From the NCBI GenBank assembly GCA_030616935.1, contig JAUWWJ010000126.1, positions 1-5,649 on the forward strand: DNA of 5,649 nt, written 5' to 3'. The stretch comes from Planctomycetaceae bacterium. Its GTDB lineage: Bacteria > Planctomycetota > Planctomycetia > Pirellulales > UBA1268. How positions within the stretch are numbered: position 1 is the stretch's first letter; every line of letters starts with the position of its first letter. A program made the translations under genes and the position numbers. A model generated the notes under the pieces. It was not told the origin of the DNA. It saw only the letters and a list, made by a program, of their open reading frames with translations, and searched no databases. Shown here one piece after another: positions 1 through 5,030 of this stretch.

Positions 1-190
1 ATTCAATCGCGTCAAAACCTAACTCTTTTGTATGACGCAAAGCGTCATCAAGCGAATATTTTCTCAACGAGAATGCTTGAATTCCAAGGCTGAATTGGGG
101 GGGTACTGGTACAGCTGCATGGGTGACAGAAATTCCTGCAACACCTGCAGCAGCCGATGCAATAAAAGATCGACGACTATGAGCAACCAT
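1..190 (-). CDS. Tat-exported sugar isomerase/epimerase-like TIM-barrel protein, N-terminal fragment (runs off left edge)
   Basis: This gene reads leftward from an ATG at 190 and is open for 63 codons to the window edge, so the C-terminal part is missing. A strong Shine-Dalgarno sequence, GGAGGAG (198-204), lies 7 nt upstream of the ATG. The N-terminus reads MVAHSRRSFIASAAAG, a twin-arginine motif (S-R-R-S-F-I) followed by an Ala-rich hydrophobic stretch and a likely cleavage site after T-H-A (residue 25). The mature start, around residues 33-63, has FSLGIQAFSLRKYSLDDAL and then KELGFDAIE. This resembles the first beta strand and helix of the xylose-isomerase-like TIM-barrel family (AP_endonuc_2), which includes sugar phosphate isomerases/epimerases. 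Exported members of this family are common in planctomycetes. The substrate cannot be inferred. It is divergent from proA. Coding status is well supported; the family call rests on about 30 residues. Confidence 0.8.
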   Translation of the reverse strand, partial: MVAHSRRSFIASAAAGVAGISVTHAAVPVPPQFSLGIQAFSLRKYSLDDALRHTKELGFDAIE

Positions 191-217
191 AAACAAACTC
201 CTCCATGCCGGTATAAT
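190..217 (+). promoter_or_regulatory. Candidate sigma-70-type promoter for proA
   Basis: A perfect -10 hexamer TATAAT lies at 212-217. TAAACA at 190-195 is a 4-of-6 match to the -35 consensus with a 16-nt spacer. Transcription would start near 224 and leave a leader of roughly 120 nt before proA that contains two inverted repeats. The promoter would overlap the start codon and ribosome site of the divergent gene. Prediction is by eye only; no other convincing promoter was seen in this gap. Confidence 0.4.
198..204 (-). promoter_or_regulatory. Ribosome binding site of the left-edge gene
   Basis: On the minus strand this reads GGAGGAG, a near-perfect anti-16S complement, with 7 nt before the ATG at 190. 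It fixes the start of the truncated gene and places the Tat motif at the very N-terminus, as expected. Confidence 0.8.
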
Positions 218-229
218 CCGACGTACACT

Positions 230-259
230 GGTCTTTGGTCCTGTGTGCTGACCAAGACC
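230..259. repeat. Inverted repeat / hairpin in the divergent intergenic region
   Basis: The left arm GGTCTTTGGTC (230-240) and the right arm GACCAAGACC (250-259) pair over 10 bp with one bulged T, around a 9-nt loop. No T-run follows on either strand, so this is unlikely to be a terminator. It could be an operator, or a leader hairpin if the promoter at 190-217 is real. Confidence 0.6.
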
Positions 260-260
260 T

Positions 261-282
261 ATGGTATTTGGTAGCGTACCAT
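261..282. repeat. Second inverted repeat upstream of proA, with two possible pairings
   Basis: ATGGTA (261-266) is the reverse complement of TACCAT (277-282). The closer TGGTA (269-273) can instead pair with TACCA (277-281) around a 3-nt loop. The two pairings exclude each other. It sits one base beyond the 230-259 hairpin. The stems are short, so it may be chance. Confidence 0.35.
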
Positions 283-342
283 TACAGGAGAAATATCCAC
301 ACCAACGCATAAACTTTCTTTTTCTTTATAAAGAGCCGCCTC

Positions 343-1632
343 ATGCCAGACAGTTCAACAGATTCAAATAACGAGCTTCACGATCATTGCCGTCATACTG
401 CTGAAAAGAGTCGTGCGGCTGCGATACAGTTAGCAACAATCTCAGGCCAGCAGCGAGCGGCGTGCCTTCGGGCTGCTGCGAATACTATCCGGAAGGATGA
501 GGCCGACATCTTGGAGGCCAACCTTCAGGATCTCGCCGCAGCACCCGGCTTTGGCCTCACAGAAGCTGCCACAGACAGGCTTCGTCTCGATAGCCAGCGA
601 ATTGAAAGCATTGCCACTGGAATCGAAGCAGTAGCCGATCTACCAGACCCCGTCGGTGAATTGATTGAGACGTCAACACAACTAAATGGGCTTGAGGTTC
701 GTAAGGTGCGTGTTCCCCTCGGTGTCATATTTTTTGTTTATGAATCGCGCCCAAACGTCACTGCGGATGCCGCTGCAGTCGCACTGGCCTCGGGAAACGC
801 TGTCATTTTACGAGGAGGAAAGGAAGCGGCTCACTCAAGCAAAAGAATTATTGAAAGTATTCGTCAGGCGATCACTGCCAATGGCCTCCCAACTGATTGC
901 GTTCAACTCGTTGACATTGCAGATCGTGAGGCTGTTGGTGCCTTCCTCCAGTTTGACAACCTGATTGATCTCGCAATTCCTCGTGGTGGTGAAAGTTTGA
1001 TACGACGAGTCTGTGCTGAAGCGCGCATGCCTGTTCTCAAACATTTCAGTGGAAATTGCCATGTGTATGTCGACAAATCTGCTGAGCTTGATATGGCTGA
1101 AAGAATTTTGATTGATGCCAAGTGCCAACGCATGGGGGTCTGCAATGCAGCAGAATCGCTTCTTGTTCACAGAGATATCGCACAAGAATATCTACCTCGA
1201 ATAGCGAAACAACTTCGATTACGTGACGTTGAGTTGCTCGGGGACGAAGCTACCTGCCAAATTCTTCCTGAAATAGGGAACGCGACCGACGCAGATTTCG
1301 CAACAGAATTTCTGGGCCCGAAACTTTCCATAGGTATTGTCCGTTCAATTGATGAGGCTATCGAGCATATCAACCGATTCGGATCTCACCACACTGATGC
1401 AATCGTAACTTCGGAGAAAACTGCTGTTGAGAGATTTGCTGCGCGGGTCGATACCGCAGTGGTACTCGTCAATGCCAGCACTCGCTTCAATGATGGCAGT
1501 GAGCTTGGGCTCGGTGCAGAGATTGGAATTTCGACAGACAAGCTCCACGCACGTGGCCCATGTGGCCCGAGGGAATTGACCACATATAAATATGTCGTCA
1601 TGGGAAACGGACAAACCAAAGGGTCGTGTTAA
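343..1632 (+). CDS. proA: Glutamate-5-semialdehyde dehydrogenase (gamma-glutamyl phosphate reductase)
   Basis: ProA is the cytoplasmic second enzyme of proline synthesis. It reduces gamma-glutamyl phosphate with NADPH to glutamate-5-semialdehyde, which cyclises to pyrroline-5-carboxylate. The 429 residues are close to the family's usual 415-430. Diagnostic motifs run in order: FVYESRPNVT (131-140), LRGGKEA (156-162), IPRGGE (212-217), HFSGNCHVYVD, then GVCNAAE, whose Cys267 matches the catalytic nucleophile of this aldehyde-dehydrogenase superfamily member. The conserved C-terminal block VNASTRFNDGSELGLGAEIG continues to ARGPCGPRELTTYKYV near residue 417. The ATG at 343 is the first in-frame start after a stop at 310. 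Its ribosome site is weak (AAAGAG, 330-335, 7 nt away). The partner proB is not adjacent. The next gene starts 20 nt downstream, suggesting a two-gene transcript. The reading frame is intact. Confidence 0.97.
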   Translation: MPDSSTDSNNELHDHCRHTAEKSRAAAIQLATISGQQRAACLRAAANTIRKDEADILEANLQDLAAAPGFGLTEAATDRLRLDSQRIESIATGIEAVADLPDPVGELIETSTQLNGLEVRKVRVPLGVIFFVYESRPNVTADAAAVALASGNAVILRGGKEAAHSSKRIIESIRQAITANGLPTDCVQLVDIADREAVGAFLQFDNLIDLAIPRGGESLIRRVCAEARMPVLKHFSGNCHVYVDKSAELDMAERILIDAKCQRMGVCNAAESLLVHRDIAQEYLPRIAKQLRLRDVELLGDEATCQILPEIGNATDADFATEFLGPKLSIGIVRSIDEAIEHINRFGSHHTDAIVTSEKTAVERFAARVDTAVVLVNASTRFNDGSELGLGAEIGISTDKLHARGPCGPRELTTYKYVVMGNGQTKGSC

Positions 1633-1642
1633 AAAAACCGCT

Positions 1643-1646
1643 GGAG
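1643..1646 (+). promoter_or_regulatory. Ribosome binding site deciding the YHYH gene start
   Basis: GGAG lies 6 nt before the ATG at 1653. An in-frame GTG at 1626, which would overlap the end of proA, has no such site and would put nine extra residues before the basic n-region of the signal peptide. The ATG is therefore preferred. Confidence 0.7.
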
Positions 1647-1652
1647 AATTCA

Positions 1653-2648
1653 ATGGATCAAAAAACCAGAAAAACGCCGAGGTATTGGCTTCGTGCCACC
1701 TCCTTTGCTCTTGTCGCCACCACTTTTTCAATGGTTCTCTTTGCTCAAGGTCCTCCGCGGATGCGGAAACATAGAGTTTCTGAGGCAAAAACCTTGGAGC
1801 TCGTTCCAGCAAATGAAAAACCTCCCGCAGCAAACCGTATTCGAGTAACTGAAAAAGATGGCTTTCGAGTCATTGAGTCGAATGACATTCCAAAGCATAC
1901 GGTTGGAAAATTTCCAAACAGAGGTAATCCAAATACCATTGCTGCCCAGAATTGGACGATCAAAATTCCGCTTCGACCAGCCCGAAGCGAAACGATAACT
2001 CCTCTCCATCAGAGCACCAGTCGGGGCCCACCGAATATGCCCTTCGGCATTGCCATCAACGGCGTACTTTTTGAGCCTGGTACGGCAGAGTTCTGGATGG
2101 GTGATCGAGACGCTGACTGGAACTACGAGGCACTTGGAGGAGCAGTTGGTCTTGGACTTGATTCCAACCATGCTCATGTTCAGCCCGGTGGCATCTATCA
2201 CTACCACGGCCTTCCTACCGGATTGCTTGAAGAACTTGATTTTGTTGCAGGCAAAGATGAGCAGGACAGGCATTCCCCACTCATCGGCTGGGCCGCAGAC
2301 GGATTTCCTGTGTACTACGCTTTTGGTTACAAACAACCAGACGACCCAAAAAGTGGCGTTGTAAAACTCACAACAAGTTTCCAACTAAAAAAAGGGGAAC
2401 GACCAAGCGGCCGTGCCGGGCCAGGTGGTCGATATGATGGAGCTTTTATTCAGGATTATGAATTTGTTGTAGGTACTGGTGATCTCGATGAGTGCAATGG
2501 GAGGTTCTGCATCACACCTGATTTCCCTGAGGGAACATATGCCTACTTCCTCACGGATTCCTGGCCGGTTATTCCTCGCGGTTTCCGCGGAACTCCTGTT
2601 GTGCTAAAGGAAAGAAGGCACGGTGCGCATCCAAGAGGTCCGCGCTGA
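1653..2648 (+). CDS. Exported YHYH-domain protein, function unknown
   Basis: The 331-residue product begins with a basic n-region (MDQKTRKTPRYWLR), a hydrophobic stretch at residues 15-31 and a likely signal-peptidase site after FA (residue 31), so it is probably exported. About 80 poorly recognisable residues follow. The YHYH domain then spans roughly 100-318: INGVLFEPG (135-143), the signature GGIYHYHG (179-186, with His183 and His185 preceded by His173 and His175), IGWAADGFPVYY (211-222), and LDECNGRFCITPDFPEGTYAYFLT (278-301). The family is named for its YHYH motif and has no established biochemical role that I know of. The clustered histidines suggest metal binding, which is inference. 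The only two cysteines, Cys281 and Cys286, are five residues apart and could form a disulfide. It starts 20 nt after proA and probably shares its transcript, although no pathway link to proline is known. Confidence 0.9.
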   Translation: MDQKTRKTPRYWLRATSFALVATTFSMVLFAQGPPRMRKHRVSEAKTLELVPANEKPPAANRIRVTEKDGFRVIESNDIPKHTVGKFPNRGNPNTIAAQNWTIKIPLRPARSETITPLHQSTSRGPPNMPFGIAINGVLFEPGTAEFWMGDRDADWNYEALGGAVGLGLDSNHAHVQPGGIYHYHGLPTGLLEELDFVAGKDEQDRHSPLIGWAADGFPVYYAFGYKQPDDPKSGVVKLTTSFQLKKGERPSGRAGPGGRYDGAFIQDYEFVVGTGDLDECNGRFCITPDFPEGTYAYFLTDSWPVIPRGFRGTPVVLKERRHGAHPRGPR

Positions 2649-2685
2649 CACACCTGTATTAGTCTGAAACTTTGCCTGCAGAAAA

Positions 2686-3375
2686 TCACAAACCAAATCG
2701 ATTCAGTAGAACTTGTGGCACTCCAATATCGATAATCTGAATTCTTCCTGTATAAAGTTTTGCATCAATCGTCATAAAACCCGTTTTCGATGCAACAAAG
2801 GTCAGCGTCTCATTGGCACAAACACAGGATCCGCATGGTACTCCACGATCACAATCAAAACCTGACGGCACATCAATAGAGATGACACAAGGCCGGGGAT
2901 CGATTTCTATTCGACCTAAAATTGATTCGATTGCGACTTTTGAATCACCTCTTGCGGCACCCGTCGCACCCGTTCCAAGAATTGCATCGATTACGCATGT
3001 CGCTGACGACAAGGCATTCTGCCACTGTTCGGCAACAGCCCCGGCGAGGCATACCTGGTGTATGCCTGATCGGTTGATAATTTCAAGATTCGTTAACGAA
3101 TCTCCTCTGAAGCGTTGTGGTGGAGCTGCAAGTACCACCCGAACCTTGGCTCCAGCAAGTTCCAGATACCGTGCAATGACTAACCCATCTCCACCATTAT
3201 TTCCGGGGCCTACCACCACGACGATGTCTTGGTCTGAAATTGAGTCGAATAGACGTACGATGGCTTCACTTGCATTTCGGCCAGCATTTTCCATGAGAAC
3301 AATGCCCGGGAGGGAATATTCCTCCATCGCTACCGCATCAACCTCACGCACTTTGGCTCGACTCAACGCCAACAT
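2686..3375 (-). CDS. nnrE: NAD(P)H-hydrate epimerase (stand-alone YjeF N-terminal domain)
   Basis: This cytoplasmic metabolite-repair enzyme interconverts R- and S-NAD(P)HX, the hydrated and inactive forms of NAD(P)H, so that a dehydratase can regenerate the cofactor. The 229 residues match a lone epimerase domain; the C-terminal dehydratase domain found in fused Nnr proteins is absent. Motifs are LMENAGRNASE (27-37), the cofactor loop GPGNNGGDG (56-64), DAILGTGATGAARG (130-143), IDVPSGFD (167-174, with the conserved Asp168) and ETLTFVASKTGF (189-200). The start at 3375 is chosen because MLALSRAKVREVD is the normal family N-terminus and GGAGA lies upstream. The frame stays open to 3642, but that extension overlaps carA and resembles nothing. 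Odd points are a Cys cluster (175, 181, 184, 186) and Asn188 where a conserved Asp is usual. It is convergent with the YHYH gene (37-nt gap) and divergent from carA. Confidence 0.93.
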   Translation of the reverse strand: MLALSRAKVREVDAVAMEEYSLPGIVLMENAGRNASEAIVRLFDSISDQDIVVVVGPGNNGGDGLVIARYLELAGAKVRVVLAAPPQRFRGDSLTNLEIINRSGIHQVCLAGAVAEQWQNALSSATCVIDAILGTGATGAARGDSKVAIESILGRIEIDPRPCVISIDVPSGFDCDRGVPCGSCVCANETLTFVASKTGFMTIDAKLYTGRIQIIDIGVPQVLLNRFGL

Positions 3376-3382
3376 ACGAATG

Positions 3383-3388
3383 TCTCCA
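3383..3388 (-). promoter_or_regulatory. Ribosome binding site deciding the nnrE start
   Basis: The minus strand reads TGGAGA, with GGAG 8 nt before the ATG at 3375. This supports the short 229-residue form over the 318-residue open frame that begins inside carA. Confidence 0.7.
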
Positions 3389-3463
3389 AAAAGCCATTTC
3401 TTCTTCCGCACACCGTTTTTGCACCTTTGCAAGCATAACCGGAGCCGAGAAATTGTGTGTTTT

Positions 3464-3496
3464 GCGGCAGACGAACCATACTGGTTTTCGCGGCAG
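3464..3496. repeat. Direct repeats flanking an inverted repeat in the nnrE-carA divergent region
   Basis: GCGGCAG occurs at 3464-3470 and again at 3490-3496. Centred between the copies is an inverted repeat, AACCA (3474-3478) with TGGTT (3482-3486) around TAC. It overlaps the expected -35 region of the proposed carA promoter, a position where an operator would act. This is a visual pattern only; the regulator is unknown. Confidence 0.4.
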
Positions 3497-3512
3497 TTTG
3501 TGCTGCTATGAT
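3485..3512 (+). promoter_or_regulatory. Candidate carA promoter with extended -10
   Basis: TATGAT at 3507-3512 matches five of six -10 positions and is preceded by TGC, giving an extended -10 element. The -35 is poor: TTTTCG at 3485-3490 with a 16-nt spacer matches about three positions. An extended -10 can compensate for that. The leader would be about 60 nt. A consensus TTGACA at 3549-3554 lies too close to the carA start to serve as its -35. Confidence 0.45.
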
Positions 3513-3519
3513 CAGGAGC

Positions 3520-3539
3520 GGTGTAAACACCTTCAAGGT
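3520..3539 (+). repeat. Overlapping short inverted repeats in the carA leader
   Basis: GGTGT (3520-3524) pairs with ACACC (3527-3531). ACCTT (3529-3533) can alternatively pair with AAGGT (3535-3539). The two share bases and cannot form together. A further CGGTG/CACCG pair (3519-3523 with 3543-3547) is possible. The loops are 1-2 nt and sterically poor as RNA, so a protein-binding DNA site is at least as likely as an RNA switch. Confidence 0.3.
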
Positions 3540-3564
3540 TTCCACCGTTTGACAATCCAAATCG

Positions 3565-3572
3565 AAAAGGAG
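3565..3572 (+). promoter_or_regulatory. Ribosome binding site deciding the carA GTG start
   Basis: AAAAGGAG ends 7 nt before the GTG at 3580. The next in-frame ATG is far inside the conserved N-terminal domain, so the GTG is required for a full-length CarA. Confidence 0.85.
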
Positions 3573-3579
3573 TTTTGGT

Positions 3580-4722
3580 GTGGCACAAGCAGCCCTTGCA
3601 CTCGAAGACGGGACATTTTTTTTGGGTGATGCATTTGGTCACCAGGGAACGGTGACTGGAGAAGTCTGTTTCAATACCTCAATGACCGGGTATCAGGAAA
3701 TTCTTACTGACCCAAGCTATCGCGGACAGATTCTTACCATGACTGCCCCGCAGATCGGCAACTATGGAATTAACCTTCAAGATGTAGAGAGCGGTCATCT
3801 TCAAATGGCCGGTTTCGTCGTCAGGGAAGCTAGCCGAATGGCAAGCAACTTCACCGCAACCGGCACGCTTGATGATTATCTGAAGGCAGCCGGTGTTGTA
3901 GGCATAAGCGGTATCGACACACGAGCTCTTGTTCGCCACATCCGAATTCAAGGAGCGATGACTGGTATTGTTTCAAGTGAAATTCTTCAGGAAGAGAAAC
4001 TCGTACAAATGGCGAGGAAAGCGCCCAAACTCGTTGGTCGAGATCTTGTGCAAGAAGTCATGCCTTCTGAAATAAGTCAATGGGACGAACCGCTTGCCTC
4101 TGATGGCACACCACTTCGCCAACCAACAGAGGGTGGAGAATTTCCTCCCGATCCGCAGCATGCCGGGGAAAAACATGTTGTTGCACTTGATTATGGGATG
4201 AAATGGAACATTGCAAGGCACCTTGTTTCACAGGGCTGTAAGGTTACTGTCCTGCCGGGCAACACCACTGCGAATGAGGTGCTGCAGTTAAAGCCGGATG
4301 GGGTTTTCTTGAGCAATGGGCCGGGGGATCCTGAAGTGGTTGATTACGGCGTATCTACAGTCCGAGATTTAGTTGGAAAAGTACCAATCTTTGGCATATG
4401 CCTAGGACACCAATTGCTGGCTCAGGCATGTGGCGCAAAGACATTTAAACTTAAGTTTGGTCATCGTGGAGCCAACCAACCAGTTCTTGATCTTGACACT
4501 GGTCGAGTTGAAATCACATCACAGAATCATGGATTTGCCGTCGAGGAAGAATCTCTTCCACCAACACTTGAGGTTACGCACAGAAACCTCAACGATGGCA
4601 CAATTGAGGGCATCCGCCATAAGACTGAGGCTGCGGCAAGCGTTCAGTACCATCCAGAGGCAGCAGCGGGCCCTCACGATTCATCACCTCTTTTCGTCCG
4701 CTTTCGTGAAATGCTGAACTAG
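3580..4722 (+). CDS. carA: Carbamoyl-phosphate synthetase small subunit (glutamine amidotransferase)
   Basis: CarA hydrolyses glutamine and channels ammonia to CarB, which makes carbamoyl phosphate for arginine and pyrimidine synthesis in the cytoplasm. The 380 residues match the family (about 380). The N-terminal CarA-specific domain shows LEDGTFFLGDAFG, GEVCFNTSMTGYQEILTDPS and SGIDTRALVRHIR. The class-I glutamine amidotransferase domain begins near residue 199 (HVVALDYGMKWN), followed by SNGPGDP (245-251), the nucleophile elbow GICLGHQ with Cys274, SQNHGFAV, and QYHPEA with His358 and Glu360. The catalytic triad is therefore complete and the gene should be functional. Translation starts at GTG behind a strong AAAAGGAG site. 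carB is not adjacent: the gene is followed by a 308-nt gap and an unrelated secreted-protein gene. It is divergent from nnrE with a 204-nt shared regulatory region. Confidence 0.97.
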   Translation: MAQAALALEDGTFFLGDAFGHQGTVTGEVCFNTSMTGYQEILTDPSYRGQILTMTAPQIGNYGINLQDVESGHLQMAGFVVREASRMASNFTATGTLDDYLKAAGVVGISGIDTRALVRHIRIQGAMTGIVSSEILQEEKLVQMARKAPKLVGRDLVQEVMPSEISQWDEPLASDGTPLRQPTEGGEFPPDPQHAGEKHVVALDYGMKWNIARHLVSQGCKVTVLPGNTTANEVLQLKPDGVFLSNGPGDPEVVDYGVSTVRDLVGKVPIFGICLGHQLLAQACGAKTFKLKFGHRGANQPVLDLDTGRVEITSQNHGFAVEEESLPPTLEVTHRNLNDGTIEGIRHKTEAAASVQYHPEAAAGPHDSSPLFVRFREMLN

Positions 4723-4814
4723 CGAACAAAAAGCCGGTACAACACATTCCTAGCATGTTACAGGGAGCCAGTTGCGCCCTTTTCGGTCCACAAGCTTCCT
4801 TAGAACTCGACACA

Positions 4815-4851
4815 GCTGAAACAAATTACATTGATATGTAGCTATTTCAGC
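4815..4851. repeat. Two-tier inverted repeat downstream of carA
   Basis: GCTGAAA (4815-4821) pairs with TTTCAGC (4845-4851). Inside it, TACAT (4827-4831) pairs with ATGTA (4836-4840) around TGAT. Together they make a 37-nt stem with an internal loop. No T-run follows directly on the plus strand, so it is not a standard intrinsic terminator. It may protect the carA 3' end or be an operator. Confidence 0.45.
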
Positions 4852-4880
4852 CTTAAAAAAGCCAAAAATCCCCTACCAGA

Positions 4881-4903
4881 TTTTTTTTTTAAAAAAACCC
4901 CCC
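4881..4903. repeat. Homopolymer run T10-A7-C6
   Basis: Ten T (4881-4890), seven A (4891-4897) and six C (4898-4903) follow one another without interruption, ending 8 nt before a consensus -35 box. The AT part sits about where an UP element would be. Such runs are prone to slippage and to sequencing error, so the exact lengths should be treated with care. Confidence 0.85.
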
Positions 4904-4911
4904 GGAAAAGT

Positions 4912-4939
4912 TTGACATCGGGCTTCTGTGTGCAATTTT
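4912..4939 (+). promoter_or_regulatory. Candidate promoter of the Cys-rich protein gene
   Basis: TTGACA at 4912-4917 is a perfect -35. The best -10 is weak: AATTTT at 4934-4939 with a 16-nt spacer matches three of six positions. The upstream A/T run could serve as an UP element. The leader would be about 85 nt. A strong -35 with a poor -10 would fit activator dependence or an alternative sigma factor, but this is inference. Confidence 0.4.
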
Positions 4940-5016
4940 TGAGGGAAGCTGCGGGCGCCTCCGTCGCTTCACTGTCGATCAAAGGATTCGGCGGTTTTTC
5001 TCCCTATTCAAGTGTC

Positions 5017-5023
5017 AAGGAGG
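5017..5023 (+). promoter_or_regulatory. Strong ribosome binding site of the Cys-rich protein gene
   Basis: AAGGAGG is followed by 7 nt and the ATG at 5031, the best Shine-Dalgarno sequence among the complete genes of the window. It suggests high translation. Bases 5019-5024 (GGAGGC) are complementary to GCCTCC at 4957-4962 in the same leader. Confidence 0.85.
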
Positions 5024-5030
5024 CTCACCC

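Larger units (their letters stand above)
4723..5030. other. 308-nt intergenic region without a convincing gene
   Basis: This gap holds, in order, an imperfect hairpin (4815-4851), a T10-A7-C6 run (4881-4903), a consensus -35 box (4912-4917) and the leader of the Cys-rich gene. No canonical terminator for carA was found. A 67-codon frame from a TTG at 4831 ends at 5034, overlapping the next start as ATGA. It lacks a ribosome site and translates the homopolymer run, so it is not called. Confidence 0.7.

Noticed and set aside
97..103. A G7 run inside the left-edge gene as a phase-variation tract
   Set aside because: Seven bases is modest, the frame is intact, and it encodes a Pro-rich segment after the signal peptide; no evidence of switching.
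32..274. An 80-codon plus-strand frame at the left edge
   Set aside because: It is opposite the well-supported Tat-signal gene and contains that gene's ribosome site in antisense.
261..371. A short frame from the ATG at 261 overlapping the proA start, considered as a leader peptide
   Set aside because: No ribosome site, no run of proline codons, and it reads through the proA ribosome site region.
1728..2384. A 218-codon minus-strand frame opposite the YHYH gene
   Set aside because: It covers the conserved YHYH signature on the other strand and has no recognisable motifs.
2649..2685. A bidirectional terminator between the convergent YHYH and nnrE genes
   Set aside because: No stem with a T-run is visible on either strand in these 37 bases.
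2813..3511. A 232-codon plus-strand frame opposite nnrE
   Set aside because: It is antisense to a conserved enzyme, shows no family resemblance and runs into the promoter region.
3376..3642. An 89-residue N-terminal extension of nnrE that overlaps the start of carA
   Set aside because: The family N-terminus begins at MLALSRAK with its own ribosome site; the extension is Cys-rich nonsense antisense to the conserved carA start.
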